64,000 bases of DNA from Filobasidium wieringae (GCA_001600055.1 BCIV01000017.1:248001-312000); one strand, 5' to 3'; numbered from the stretch's first letter, positions 44,855 to 56,187 are shown. A program made the numbers and translations. Notes: generated from the letters alone by a model not told the origin.

Positions 44855-46473
44855 TCAATATTCTCCAAACTCGACATCTGGAAAGGCAATTACAGGTGGA
44901 GTTAGCATCGAAATGGATGGTCATATCGCCGGGTCTCGAGCACTCACGCCCTGTCCTGATGGAAGGATATTGTTAAGTTTGGTAAAAACTTTGCATCATA
45001 CTCCGACTCACTGCATAGCATGTTGCCTCGCACCGCTCTCTCCCTTCAACCCGATCTTACAGACTTGACACCTCAGATCAAAGTTGGCCGTATCAGTGTA
45101 ATAATGCTGCTTCTTGAGCTGTTCTACCAGTTTCTGCGCTCCGGGAAGGATGGTATCGTCTCTCACGGGGAAAAGAGTGGTATGGAAATCGGAAGGCGCA
45201 TCCGGGATGGGGGACGTCGTGATCGCATCGTAGTCTAAAAAACCCGTCGTCAGCAAGATTCACCAGGATCCCTTCGTTCTACTCACGGATTCCAGAGTAA
45301 ACCATAAGACATCTTGAAATCAGACTGATCAGCTCTTGCATTGTACATCATTCTCTCGAGCAACCTCACCTTGAATCGTACTGTCCCTCTCCGAACTTGT
45401 CAGCTCTTCCAGATAGCACATCAAAGCTGTCGATCTCAGTTTTGAAACTGTTGACCATGTTGAGGGTTAGAACCATACTCCACTACGATTACAGCGAGAC
45501 CCACTGTTTGGCAAAGATAGCCAGCTCTATCGCTCCTCCCCATGTCGAAGGCTTCAATATCGTTCGAATGTAATCCTCCCGTGGACGCCTATTCAGTTCG
45601 AGATTGTTAATATCCAAACCGACAATTCGATGCCACCAATTAGGCATACCCTAAGATGACTTCCGAATAGTTCTCGGCATCTTTCCTGATCTCTTCCGCC
45701 ACGACTGGGAACCCTAAGAGTCAGTCTCTTTCCGTCCGAACGATACTCCCCAGATCGTCTCACTCTGCCTCAGTTCCCCGTTCACCGAATCGCTCATCCC
45801 TCCTTTAAACAGAATCCCAATCGAGCTGAACAGGCACGAGTTGTCATCCGGTACGATCCGATGTTGCATGATCCCCGCTCCTCCTGGAAGCTCTATCGTC
45901 GTCTCCTTACCGGCAGGAGCAGAAGGGGTCGATGTCCCCGGGGTAGATTGAAGGACTGTCGATTTTGTGGGTTGGGGGATCGGTACCGAGGTTGGCTTTG
46001 CCACAGCAGGAGTGGGTTTGGATAGAACCGGGGTAGAGGTGCGGGAGGCGGAGGATGACGATGTATTGATTCCTCTCGAAGATGAGGTGGAAGTGGATGG
46101 TTGTGAAGTGACTATGATTTGCTCCCCCTTCGTTATAGGTATCGTAGACATCTGTGTTTCATTGATCACCGTCGATGGGAGTGTTTTCGGAGGATATCCT
46201 AATCGAACTGTATGATCGATCCCGCATGTTCACGATGAGCGGTCATCGACACACTGTAACGAATTCTCCACTCACGTTCCTGTTCCCCTATCGGTATCTC
46301 GCTAGCAGAATAGATCATCGTCTGAAGCTCCTCAAACGTCGTCTCAGGTGTGAGTTGGAGCACTGTTGCACCATTAGGGTGTCTTAAGCGGACCTGTAAG
46401 GCAATAACGGCAAGTCAGCAAAGGGGGCATGCTCTTCGACTATTGGACGATCACGAACGTTGAAGGTAGCCAT
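44855..46473 (-). CDS. OTU1: OTU1/YOD1 ubiquitin thioesterase
   Basis: Deubiquitinase that works with Cdc48/p97 in ER-associated degradation. Exon 1 is short (MATFN, ATG at 46473, GTTCGT donor). It is followed by VRLRHPNGATVLQLTPETTFEELQ, the N-terminal UBX-like beta-grasp domain, and GYPPKTLP. A Ser/Thr/Pro linker precedes the OTU domain at about 45850 (IVPDDNSCLFSSIG: catalytic Asp and Cys). Exons with EIRKDAENYSEVILGR..DYI, KPSTWGGAIELAIFAK and FKTEIDSFDVLSG follow, then the catalytic His region. The C-terminal C2H2 finger is [31 protein letters not shown], split by two introns; landmarks are the two Cys near 45065 and the final His after the second intron. The stop is at 44855. Micro-sized exons (TG|HVEFGEY) are supported by GTGAGT donors on both. 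Confidence 0.93.
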
Positions 46474-46645
46474 GGTTCGGGTGTTGATGTTGCGGATAGT
46501 GCGAAGGAAAGGGGGAAGAAGCTCGACGAGAAGGATTTAGGGGGATAGAATAGATTGTGAGGTAGGGCAGCAATCGGTCGGCAAGGACGATGAGTCAGGG
46601 AGTATGGTATTCATTTACGACAAAGCCAACTGAGAGCTCATTCAA

Positions 46646-46740
46646 GGTGACTTGGGAGAGTGGTCTAATCCGCCGTGTTAAGGTTAATTCAAACTGATCC
46701 GCGGTCCTTCGGGGCGTGAGTTCGAATCTCACAGTCATCA
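46646..46740 (+). tRNA. tRNA-Leu (anticodon AAG) with a 15-nt intron
   Basis: Class II tRNA. The acceptor arm GGTGACT (46646-46652) pairs with AGTCATC (46733-46739), with one G-U, and the discriminator A is at 46740. The T arm is GTGAG-TTCGAAT-CTCAC. The anticodon stem CCGTG (46673-46677) pairs with CGCGG (46700-46704), with one T-G pair. The anticodon AAG is at 46680-46682. An intron of about 15 nt (46684-46698) sits one base 3' of the anticodon, the canonical place. The variable arm TCC-TTCG-GGG is a long hairpin, as in Leu and Ser tRNAs. The 5-T run at 46745 is a Pol III stop. Confidence 0.9.
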
Positions 46741-46744
46741 GGAC

Positions 46745-46749
46745 TTTTT
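46745..46749 (+). terminator. RNA polymerase III terminator
   Basis: Five T residues 4 bp after the tRNA-Leu 3' end, with a backup run of nine T at 46761-46769. Confidence 0.8.
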
Positions 46750-46769
46750 GGGTTGTTGACTTTTTTTTT

Positions 46770-48507
46770 CGGCTTTTTTCCCTTTGATCACAGACCCGAT
46801 ATCAGGCCCTAAACCTTTCTTATCGAGGCAAGGTACTTATGCAAGTGAGTCTGCGGTGAAAACGGATAATACGATGCCTGCAGACGGATTGCAGAACCAC
46901 CGGTCAGCGCGTGTCCGCGTACCAGCTCGCAACATCAAGCACGCACGGTCTGTTTGAGAGCAGCATGTGTATTCACAAGAAGACGTTGGTCATAGATGGA
47001 TGGTGAATTGTAATCACTTGCAGTATGGTTGATACTGTACCCGGTGGAGAATTTTGGTCCCTTCAGTACCTAACTCATCCCCCGATATAACAGTCTGTGC
47101 GGTAAGATTGTATAAACGACAGCCACAGCCAAACATATAATGGCTCGAAATAAGGAAAAAGGTATGCCTTTCAACACATCCAGCTATAAGAGATGAACAG
47201 GTTTTGACCGTACACCCCTCGATCAGCGAGATACGCGACCAAGGCCGTTTGGATAACTCGCGCGTGCTTTGCTTCGGCCGATCACCAACACAAATCAAAG
47301 GGCTTTTTCTCGTCCTCCTCGTAGATAAGATTTGCAGAACACATCGGGGATGCCATGAAAGCCGAGCAATCGAGCCAAGCAGTCATTAGGATAGGATTTC
47401 GAGATATAGCTGTTTAAATTAGGGGTGAGTGGACGTTTATTTCCGAACGGACGACCTATTGGTCGCATTCGCCAAAATGCTGGGTAACAGGTTCGATCGG
47501 CCTACAATAGCAGGATATCTACTACATACATCCGAAGCGTAGTTGGATCGAAGTAAGAAGATGGATCGAAACCGGTGCGCCGCGAATGGGCAGAGGGGAC
47601 GGAAAATGGTACATCGCCACGGGAGCGATCGCCGCAAAAGACACCTGCAGTATCATACAACGAGTTCGAAAGAATGCGAGATTAGGAAGATGGAATGGAC
47701 AACTGCCCTGTACTAGTAAAAACCAATCCGCTATTATCGGAAGTTCGGTCGCACCGCCTTCGTCTGCGGAGTAAAGTCAATCCTATTGTTTCTCAGAAGC
47801 GCGCAAACATTGTGCGACTTGCGATTGAGATCCCCCGCTCGTACATTGAGGACCCTTCATTACAAACGAGCTCTAAAAGGGATATCGTAGCTATATCTCA
47901 ACGGGCGATATAATCTATCTTCGGGTGTTCTGATCGGGCAAACATTCGACCGAGTTGAATGTCGCGTACAACAACCAGTCCCGATTGGACGATATTTTTC
48001 GAGTCAAATTCCCATTCTCCCAGAAGGAGGGTTGGGAAGATCGGTCAGATGAAATGGCTCATTACGGAGAATTTGCGTATCCTCTACCTCACAGCAGATG
48101 GCATAATGGGCCGATTATCAAGGAAAGCTTGGTTCGCAATGTTTGAGTGGGTTGTGTAAAGCTCTGCACATTCAGCTTAAAACCAACCCGTGCCTATATC
48201 AGATTCGATCCGGCAAAGTGTTTCCAGGTGTGTTGCAAGGAAACAGGTATGAGACAAACGCTGAAATATCTGCATAATCATGGCACTCTAGCATTGCTCA
48301 GCAAGGTCTTGGATGATATGCAAAAGGGGGTCGTCCAATGATATTGTATCAAACTTGTCTCGTTCGTACTAGACCAAGTAGCCATACACATGGGATGGCC
48401 AAGTTGAAAACCCAATCTCGTCCGGTCTGAAACGTCATCATCATGTATCGTCGTACAAATGCATCGAGCATCATCACCCCTAACATCCTCCACTCCAAAC
48501 GCGGGAC
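46770..48507. other. Intergenic, 1.7 kb
   Basis: Between the tRNA-Leu gene and the 3' end of eIF2B delta. Only short, unrelated open frames occur and none begins with a family-like sequence. No second tRNA, repeat or transposon part was recognised. It may hold an unannotated non-coding RNA or an old degenerate sequence. Confidence 0.5.
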
Positions 48508-50179
48508 CTAAAACCCAGCCGCCTCCCCCGGTTTACTTATCACGGTAGGTACCGAGCTGGGCGGGATGAACCCAACTTCGGTACATACTGCGGTGACGAG
48601 TGAAGCGGGTGTGAGATCGTATAACAGATGAATAGGTGTCAGATGGGTAGAGATCCTATCCTTCTCTTTGGATAGTAGGGAAGAAGCATCGCCTATCGAA
48701 GCGAGAACGTGATCGGATTCAGCCAACCCCTTCTTCCCGATCGAGTTGAAAAGCGAATGAATGGGACTTACCAAGTTCATTACTAGTGACGGCATCGAGA
48801 ACGACCCTTTCCCCAAACTTGTAAGTCTCACAGGCAGCGACGACGGGGATCCTGTATTCCTTTGCCAACATGGCTACCATCGCCGTCCCTGCTCTAGAAT
48901 ACAGGGAGCCGTCTGAGAGGAGGGCGGCGGTTCCGAGGAGGACCATAGAGGCTCGAGGGATGAGGGAGGAGAGAGAAGGGAGGAGGGTATAGCTGCATGG
49001 GATCGCGTGGGATGTCAAGGTTCGGAGAAGAGCTTTTCCTGCGAGAACGAAAAAGGAGGTGTGAGATCGGGATACCGAGATCCAGCTGACGGTGCTTACC
49101 TTCTAGCAATGGGTTGGAATCTACGACGACCACGTGGAAAGTCGCCTCCTCGTCTTCTTCTTTCATCCGTCTCCAAGCCTCCAGCAAGACCTTTTCCACC
49201 AAACTCGACCTGTAACCGATCAATCAGTCAACATGTCCCCTTCCTAATCTACCCGCGCTCACTCACCTAGCATAAGTAACGATCGTATCCCCATCCCTAA
49301 TCTTTTCTACGGCGAAGTCACAAATGACTTCGTCGGCGAGCTCGATCCTTTCCCTCAAAAACCCATCGATCGCCTCCTCCATCAACCTCTTCTGTCCTTC
49401 CTCGTCCCGAATACTCTCATCCGTTCCGATCCGGTTGATCTCGCTCTTGAGCCAACGGATGACGTTCCCCCCTGCGATACCTTTCGGTCGACAAGTATCG
49501 AGGAACCCGATCATAGGGGAGATGTAATTGGGAAGGACTCGGTGCATCTCCCTAGCAGGCCAAGTATGGGTGAGGATGATCTCTTTGAAAGTCAAAAGGA
49601 GGGCTATGGATCGAGCGTTCGTCCCTCTCAAAACAGGGTTGGAGGCGGGGGTAGTCAAGAGGAGTCCTAGACGAACGATGAGAGGGTGCATAGGTTTCCC
49701 TCCTAAACCCGTTTGGATGGATTTTTGGGAAGGAGGATTCGATCCGGGTAGATGACTGAATAATAGAGTACTGACGGCCGCTATGGAAGTGGAAGTGGTA
49801 CTGATAATCGTGGTCCCCGCTATAGTCGTGTTCCCCATCCCGTCCCCAGCGACTCTCGCAGGAGTCTGAGTGGTCGTCGTCAACGTGGTAGTCGTGACCC
49901 CCGTCGTGGAAGCAGGAACGCTCAACCCCTTCCCCTTCCCATGACCTTGTTCGGGAGGTCCAGAAGGTCCTCCTCGAGCCGCCACGGCTGCAGCTCGTTT
50001 AGCTTTCTTCTCCTCCTTGGCGGATTTGCCCGAGGTGGCATTAGGGTCTTTGGGTTTGGGTTGCCATGGTGTGGATGGTTTTTTGTCTTGTTTCGTGGTT
50101 CCTGTTGATGCCGGGGTCGTTTTTGAGCTGCTGGCGATGGAGGAGGAGGGCGGCTGAGTAGGATTAGTTGGTTCTGGCA
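48508..50179 (-). CDS. GCD2: Translation initiation factor eIF2B delta subunit
   Basis: Regulatory subunit of the eIF2B guanine-nucleotide exchange factor, which recycles eIF2 and senses eIF2 phosphorylation. The ATG at 50179 starts MPEPTNPTQ and a basic, disordered N-terminus with an AKEEKKAKRAAAVAARGG tract typical of eIF2B delta. The helical domain has HPLIVRLGLLL, NARSIALLLTFKEII and ISPMIGFLDTCRPKG. The Rossmann-like domain spans later exons: GDTIVTYARSSLVEKVLLEA, FHVVVVDSNPLLEGK, CSYTLLPSLSSLIP, MVLLGTAALLSDGSLYSRAGTA and IPVVAACETYKFGERVVLD. The last exon ends LTPIHLLYDLTPASLVTAVCTEVG near 48560, the conserved C-terminus, with the stop at 48508. At least three introns. Strong family match in order and length. 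Confidence 0.95.
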
Positions 50180-51358
50180 TTATCAAGGAGAGGTATATGG
50201 CTGTGAAAGAGCGATGGATCTGGAGGAGAAGTGAACTGGGGAATATTCTGAATTCTGAATTCGACGTCGTTGACGTTCAAGTTCCAAGTCAATCATGTTG
50301 AAAACGCATAGCAAAGGGTTTTTGATAATGCATAAAACAAAAATTCATGTGATGCGTTTCGTGGTGATGAAACACCAGCCGGAAGAATACAGCAAACAGC
50401 AATTCAGCAATCAGCAACGATCATCATTTTTGGGTTCGTGGAACTGCGGGGTCTACCCTTGAGATATCCCATGTGCAAGAGATGGTCGAGGTACATGATG
50501 ATCTGTTGTCTTGCATGTCGTGATTAAAGACCGGTCTTTTCGGCATGTGAGAATATCGTTGAAGTGGATTCATGAGTACATATGCGACGATCCACTTTGA
50601 GTAGAGTACGTAGGTCGAGTAGCCGATTAGCATTGTAGTAGTAGCAGATGACCGTTTAGTAATGTGCTCTCGCTGTCTTCAAAGCCAGCGTTCGAGTCGC
50701 AATATCTCGAATTATAGAATATTATGCTACCTATCAATCCGCAAGTGGAAATTGCTTGTAAAGCAAAATTAATGTTACCAATATTTTATGAACGACGTTG
50801 CGATGGTACTACGTACTCAACAAAGGCCAGATTCGAACACAATATCGAGAAGGGAGAAGCGACAAGGCGAGAAGATCATTCGTTCCGGTCGGCGACTAGA
50901 TTATTGAACAAATTTCAAGCGCACCAACCCCGCGTCCACCCATTCCTCACGCATCGACCTGTTCCTCACCCTTTCCCACCCTCCCAAACCCTCCCCTACC
51001 ACCCCTCACCCAACCTCACCCAATCCGCCGTATCGCATTGCACAAAGTCGCCGAGCGAACCAATCATCCGTTCGGTATAACGCAATCCGGATCCGCCATC
51101 GCGATAAAACCAACATCCGGAAGCTTTTGTAGCGACGCTAGCGGATGTAAACCTTTTGGAAAGAATGGGCCGAGGAGATTTATAAGACGACAGAGGTTTG
51201 GTCGGTTGACTGGTCGTTTCGATTCTGTCGTACACTTCATCCAGCATATACTAGAACCATTAAAGCTATAGATACCTATAACATCTCATCCTCCTGCCTA
51301 CAAGCTACGTTTCAACGCAACCTTTACTCAGCTTCAATCATCACATCCGTCACTCTCC
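50180..51358. promoter_or_regulatory. Divergent intergenic region of eIF2B delta and CCC1, with two CCAAT boxes
   Basis: The 1.18 kb separates the two start codons. CCAAT sequences occur at 51020-51024 and 51060-51064, 40 bp apart and about 300-340 bp upstream of the CCC1 ATG. In fungi CCAAT is bound by the HAP complex, which with HapX represses vacuolar iron importers in low iron. The half near 50270-50420 is AT-rich. No coding exon is convincing. Confidence 0.45.
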
Positions 51359-52709
51359 ATGTCTTCCTCCAACACCACCGCCAAACTCCCCAAATCGAAC
51401 CGCCCCAAACCTACCATTCCCGTCTGGGGTATAGACACACCGACGGAATCCAGTTCCCTAGTACCTTCTTCCTCCCAATCCAACAACGTCAAGAAATCCT
51501 ACGGTACCCATTCTCAGACCTCGGAGTCCATCGATTTCGGAGCGATCCTGAGGCCTACTCATAATATCGCTGATAAATGTGACAGACCCGGTGGAGTTTG
51601 TTGCAAGGATCAAGTGGAGGAGGAGAGAAAGTTGATCGATCCGGATGTTATCAGGGATATGTGAGTTGTTGCCTTGTGGCGAGGTGGATGTTGATGATAT
51701 TGACCGGTGGCGCGCTCTCGGATGACGATAGTATCATTGGGTTATCGGATGGGTTGACCGTTCCGTTCGCTCTGACCGCGGGATTGAGTTCGTTGGGTAA
51801 ATCTAAATTAGTCTATATGGGTGGATTGGCCGAGATCGTACGTCTACTCGCTCTACGCTTCATCCTATCGACATACCCCTGATCGCCCCCTTTTCCCCTT
51901 TTCTCACAGGTCGGTGGAGCGTTCTCAATGGGCGTAGGGGGATACCTAGCGGCAAAAGCCGAACAGGATACGTTCCGACATCGATATACGGAGATAACCA
52001 ACCGACTGCATATCGCCTGTGATTCGGAACTCGATCGGGAAGTCCACGAGATCCTAGGTCCCTTGGGGTTACAGGAGAACGTCTCCCGTGTCGTCTCCCG
52101 GGCCCTCGCTAGTGCTCAGGAGGAAGCGGAACTCCGATCAGAGACGTCCAGTCAGGTCAAGGCGGGGAGATCGTTGTTTGGGAGGTTCGGATCGCGGTCC
52201 GTTCCGAAAGAAGGGACGGCAGCGTTCTTGCTCAAGCTGGGGGAGGGGATGGAAGAGGTTCCCAGTAGGAGATTGTTCATGAGTGCAGTGACGATCGGGG
52301 TCTCGTACGCTCTCGGAGGGATCTTGCCTATCATTCCTTACTTTTTCATCCCGGTCGCTTATGATGCTCTGAAATGGTCCATCGTGAGTCTCTCCTCTCG
52401 ATCTTTTGCTTCTAATGAACGGAACATACGAGACTGATCGTGATTTCGGGTACGATAGTTGGGAACTAGTATCGTTTTGATCCTCTTTGGAGCTCTCAAA
52501 TCGTGGTTCACCGGTGCGGCCCTCGGACCACTGGGCGTAGCATGGGGAGCCATCTCTACCTTGGCAGTCGGTAAGTTTGAACCAACCACACTTCCTTTCT
52601 TTCCGGACCGAAACCTGGATCACTCATTTCTGTATGAACAGTTGGAGCGGCCGGTGGGATCGCTTGGGGGATCGTCAAGGCGTTGGAGACGGGCGATATG
52701 GATTATTAG
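51359..52709 (+). CDS. CCC1: CCC1/VIT1 family vacuolar iron/manganese transporter
   Basis: Moves cytosolic Fe(II) or Mn(II) into the vacuole for storage and detoxification. The N-terminal ~90 residues are hydrophilic with PGGVCCKDQ and end RKLIDPDVIRD. After an intron near 51661-51730, TM1 reads IIGLSDGLTVPFALTAGLSSLG, the family signature. After a second intron come GGAFSMGVGGYLAAKAEQD and the cytosolic helical metal-binding loop (HEILGPLGLQ, Glu-rich helix). TM segments SAVTIGVSYALGGILPIIPY, FFIPVAYDALKWS, SIVLILFGALKSWFTGAAL and the last pair VAWGAISTLAVVGAAAGGIAWG then follow. The stop is TAG at 52709. Four introns. Five TM segments and the Gly-rich TM2 match the family. Confidence 0.95.
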
Positions 52710-53004
52710 ACCGAATCGTACATGATGGAACGAAGAGCTGGGTCTTTTTCGTTCTCGAGCAAATGGGAGGTTGGTGATGTTGTATGATAAGAAACCTCTT
52801 TCACTGTGATAATGGCATAGGAGAGGATAATAATAAGATAGATGCGTCTGCTTGGTCGAGGTCTGGCCGGTCTGGTACTGTTCGTATCTTGGCGAGAAGC
52901 CTTCAATCGACCAGGCGACCGAAATAATTGAGAACCATCTCTGTTCTCCTTTTCGACAACGTATATCGAGCAACGGTAACCTCGGCAGAATTGGTAGACC
53001 AAGA

Positions 53005-53643
53005 ATGCCAGTCCTAACACACGATACCCCTCCACCCCCAAACTGGCCCTCAAACGTGACCTATATAACCCGGTACAAACTCTCCCCAACCTTCAATAGG
53101 AAACACCTTCCTCTCCTGACCGATCCCTCAAACCCATCATCACCTCCCGCAAAACCTCAAGCCCAATCACATCCCTTCCCTAAAGACCTGGTCAAGATCA
53201 AAAAGATCACTCAGGATGGTCATCCAGCTAAAGGTCAGCTAGGATTGGTCGCCATGAAGAGACTCGAACCGAAATCCAAGGTACTGGATTATGTTGGGGT
53301 GATCCATTCGAGACCTCACGATGAGAGCGATTACGATATCTCTCTCATACGTCAGCTCGGTCCTGATCCCTCTCTATCACCTGAGGACTCGACACAACCT
53401 GCAGTGCAAGTGGAGCAGGAAATAATCGATATAGGGATAGACGCTGCGATCTCCGGCAACGCAGCGAGATTCATCAACGATTACAGAGGGATCGCTTCTC
53501 GACCTAATTGTGAATTCAGGGAAGAGAGGGATGGGAACGGGTGGTTGGGGATTCAAGTCTGGACACTTGGGCAGGGGGTGGGGAAGGGGGAAGAACTTTG
53601 TGTCAGTTACGGAAAAGGGTTTTGGGCGGGGAGAAGGGGTTGA
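53005..53643 (+). CDS. SET-domain-only protein (putative lysine methyltransferase)
   Basis: Single-exon 212-residue protein. The first ATG gives MPVLTHDTPPPPNWPSNVTYI, a short Pro-rich start. The SET core begins at about residue 70: GQLGLVAMKRLEPKSKVLDYVG, then SDYDISL, DIGIDAAISGNAARFINDYRG, SRPNCEF, WLGIQVWTLG and GEELCVSYGKGFW. The cofactor-binding N-motif is RFINDYRG instead of the histone-methyltransferase RFINHSC, and the family Tyr is in SYG. No pre-SET or post-SET cysteines are present. Similar SET-only proteins with an INDYRG-type motif exist in fungi and other eukaryotes, mostly uncharacterised; the target protein is unknown. The absence of introns is unusual among its neighbours. 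Confidence 0.82.
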   Translation: MPVLTHDTPPPPNWPSNVTYITRYKLSPTFNRKHLPLLTDPSNPSSPPAKPQAQSHPFPKDLVKIKKITQDGHPAKGQLGLVAMKRLEPKSKVLDYVGVIHSRPHDESDYDISLIRQLGPDPSLSPEDSTQPAVQVEQEIIDIGIDAAISGNAARFINDYRGIASRPNCEFREERDGNGWLGIQVWTLGQGVGKGEELCVSYGKGFWAGRRG

Positions 53644-53974
53644 GAAAGGAGGTCGGCGATCGGTAAGGTCGGTCAGGGTCGATCGGGACTGCTGTCGTTA
53701 TCAAAACCTCGTATCGAGACAAGAGTATCACAGTCAACAGCTGGTCATGCAGCAGGACGTTTCGAGCTGGAATCCACCAAAAGGCGATCGATGGAAAGGA
53801 ACATCACCTGACCCCTATACCCTTTCACTTTGAACCACAACTCGAAAGCCATATCCTGACATATCGCTCCGCCCTGCGAGTTTCACTTGTCATTCGATCA
53901 TAAGGACTCACTTGGCAACAGAGATACCGGCCAAGCAACCTTCAACGATGTCACACCCGATCGGATCTTTCGTG
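53644..53974. other. Intergenic, about 330 bp
   Basis: Between the SET gene and the 3' end of the small predicted membrane protein gene. No feature seen. Confidence 0.4.
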
Positions 53975-54408
53975 CTAGTAGCTGTGGATGCTTGGTTGAT
54001 CAACAAGATCGTTAGCTACGTGTGGATCATCGTATTCCTTGGTTCTCCGAGCACTTGGCCAGTTATCTGAGTCGCTCGATTTCATACCGCCATATGACGG
54101 CTGGCGGAGGACATGAGATCTGTCCCTTTCCCTTGGCCGATTACCCAGCTGGGGATAGGCGTTCATCTAGGGAATATCTCGACCGAACGTCATAAGGCGT
54201 TCGATGCTTGGGATCCTCGATATTCCCCTGCCTGTACCTGTGCATCATGAGACAAGGCCTGATATACGGAATCCACTCGGTTCACGCCTGCGTCTGTCAG
54301 GGGTGGAAGGAGGACAAGCACGGCGAAGAGAAGAATGATCGGAATCGTCTGGTAGGAACCTTGAAGATGGTGGAAACTACCTTCCTGCATCGTTTCAGAA
54401 GACATCAT
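53975..54408 (-). CDS. Small predicted single-pass membrane protein (tentative)
   Basis: Two exons join in frame. Exon 1 (54408-54238) encodes MMSSETMQEG, a hydrophobic segment IPIILLFAVLVLLPPL at about residues 20-36, and a tail ending SHDAQ. A 71-nt intron (54167-54237, GTACAG...CCCTAG) leads to exon 2 (54166-53975), rich in charged and polar residues (NRPRERDRSH, KSSDSDNWPS, EYDDPHVAND), with a TAG stop. The result is about 120 residues: one transmembrane helix or signal anchor and a hydrophilic C-terminus. I recognise no family. The gene model rests on phase-compatible splice sites and a plausible membrane segment only; it could be chance. Confidence 0.4.
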
Positions 54409-54777
54409 CCGTCTTTACCTAGATGATATACTCTCTCAAAATTAACTCTTTGGCGAATACGCAAATACCCTCAACAATAAACTATGGATACCTCGCGAGC
54501 CGGGTATACCGTCGGTATATCTCCAGAGAAGAGTGTCGCTGGTACATCATCTGATCAGACTATAATGGTCAATGTGACCAATAATATGTCATCCATGTAA
54601 TGAACAGTGCCATAGATCCCGTAGATGATTCATGAAATTCATGATGATGCCTGATGATAACGCGTTTTGGTTGATTAACCGGTAAATCGAGGACATTCGA
54701 TATTTCCATCTATCGTGAATCGTGACCTGCTCTACACTCTCGCTCGAACTTCAAAGCTATACCATATACCAGCGACC
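54409..54777. other. Intergenic, about 370 bp
   Basis: Lies between the 5' ends of the tentative membrane protein (minus) and the thioesterase (plus). AT-rich; nothing else noted. Confidence 0.35.
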
Positions 54778-56187
54778 ATGCAACGTCTGAACCCACTCAC
54801 ATCGTCTACAATCATCCCGCCCTCCTCTTTCACCCAAAAACGAACCTTCCTTACCCGGTTAAGACCGGATACCCGTCATCCCCGTCTCTTGGCTGGGCAC
54901 GTTACGTCGTCCTCCCCTTCAATCGTCACCAGCAGAAATCAATCGCACGGCTCGAAAAGTCTTCCGAGTCAGAGAAGAGCCAGTTCCACATTTACTGCGA
55001 CTAATATAGGTAGGCCTGGTCTTCTGGTGTCGCCTAAATACCATCAAGGCTAACCGATCGACCTCCCGCCAACCAGCTCTCCTGCTCCTACTTCCCTCAA
55101 GTTTCTACCTCATAGGATCCATCTACCCCCCCTCAACTCTCTCCCTTCTCTTCCCTCGTAAAGCCCCTGCACCGATGAACCCCGAATCTCCAGAGGGACA
55201 GGCTCATATGGACAAGTTGGAAGAAGAGATCCAGAAACTACCGATCGCGAAGGAGATGAGGGAGAAGATTGAGAATGGGGAGGAATGGTATGAAACTCGT
55301 ACGTCTTGCTTCATCATCATCTTCTTCTGAGAGAGAAAACGTGACTTATAGAACCTCGTCTTCCACTTCTTTCTCGGTCCCCGTAAACCTTCCACAGGTC
55401 CTGCGAGTAAACCAATGCACGCCCACTCCCTCACCTCTTCCGTCCTCCGGGGTCCTTCTCTCCTGGCCGTCCCACCCCTGGCATTCGTCAAGAACGACGA
55501 GTCCCAAGCCGTATTGATCTTACACCTCGGGAGGAGTCTGTGCGGTCATGATGGGATCATCCATGGGGGTATGATCGCTACTGTTTTCGACGAGAGTTTG
55601 GCCAGGAATGTAAGTCGTCTTAGGGTCAGGAAGGAAGGTATGAGGTTCCAAGAGCTGATGGGTTCAGATGTCTTTGGGTATAGGCGTTATTGAATATCCC
55701 TTCTAATATCGGAGTGACCGCGACCCTCAATATGCAATACAAGAAACCTACCAAAGCCGATCAAGTGAGTTTTCTTTTACTCTTCCCCCCTGTCTGGCAC
55801 CTTGTGCATGAGATCTGACCGTATTCTCATTTCCTAAACCTGTGCGGATCAGTTCGTAGTGATAAGAACTCAATTCGATTCGTTAAGCGGTCGAAAGGTC
55901 AACGTAAGCGGATCAATGGAAGATCTCAATGGAGAGGTGTTGGCTACTGCTTCGTTCGTTCTTTCTCCCTTCACCCTCCAATCTATGTCCTTTGTAGCTG
56001 ACCTCCCTTTGCATTTGATGACACTAACAGAGCAATGTTCGTAGAGCCCAGCTACGCAAAGTATTTGAGTAACAGTGGGGTCGCCGCGGCTTTGGGGAAG
56101 AGACCGGAGATTCTGGATACGGCAGGGAGGTTGAAGGATGAGACGAAGGAGGAAGGGAAGAAGGAGGAGGTTGTCAAGTCTGCTTGA
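54778..56187 (+). CDS. Mitochondrial hotdog-fold (4HBT) acyl-CoA thioesterase-like protein
   Basis: The N-terminus (ATG at 54778) MQRLNPLTSSTIIPPSS...RTFLTRLRP is Arg/Ser-rich and acid-poor, like a mitochondrial presequence. Exon 2, after the acceptor near 55072, adds LLLLLPSSFYLIGSIYPPSTLSLLF, a single membrane anchor, then an Asp/Glu-rich linker. The hotdog domain follows: HSLTSSVLRGPSLLAVPPLAF, VLILHLGRSLCGHDGIIHGGMIATVFDESLAR (the HGG motif with catalytic Asp/Glu), LLNIPSNIGVTATLNMQYKKPTK, VVIRTQF..LSGRKVNVSGSMED and, after the last intron, AMFVEPSYAKYL. A Lys/Glu tail ends at 56187. Resembles fungal FMP10-like and animal THEM4/5 proteins. The substrate is unknown. It converges on RIO2 with 123 bp between stop codons. 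Confidence 0.87.

Noticed and set aside
50655..50720. GTTCGAGTC motif resembling a tRNA T arm
   Set aside because: The flanking bases do not form the 5-bp T stem, and no acceptor pairing was found.
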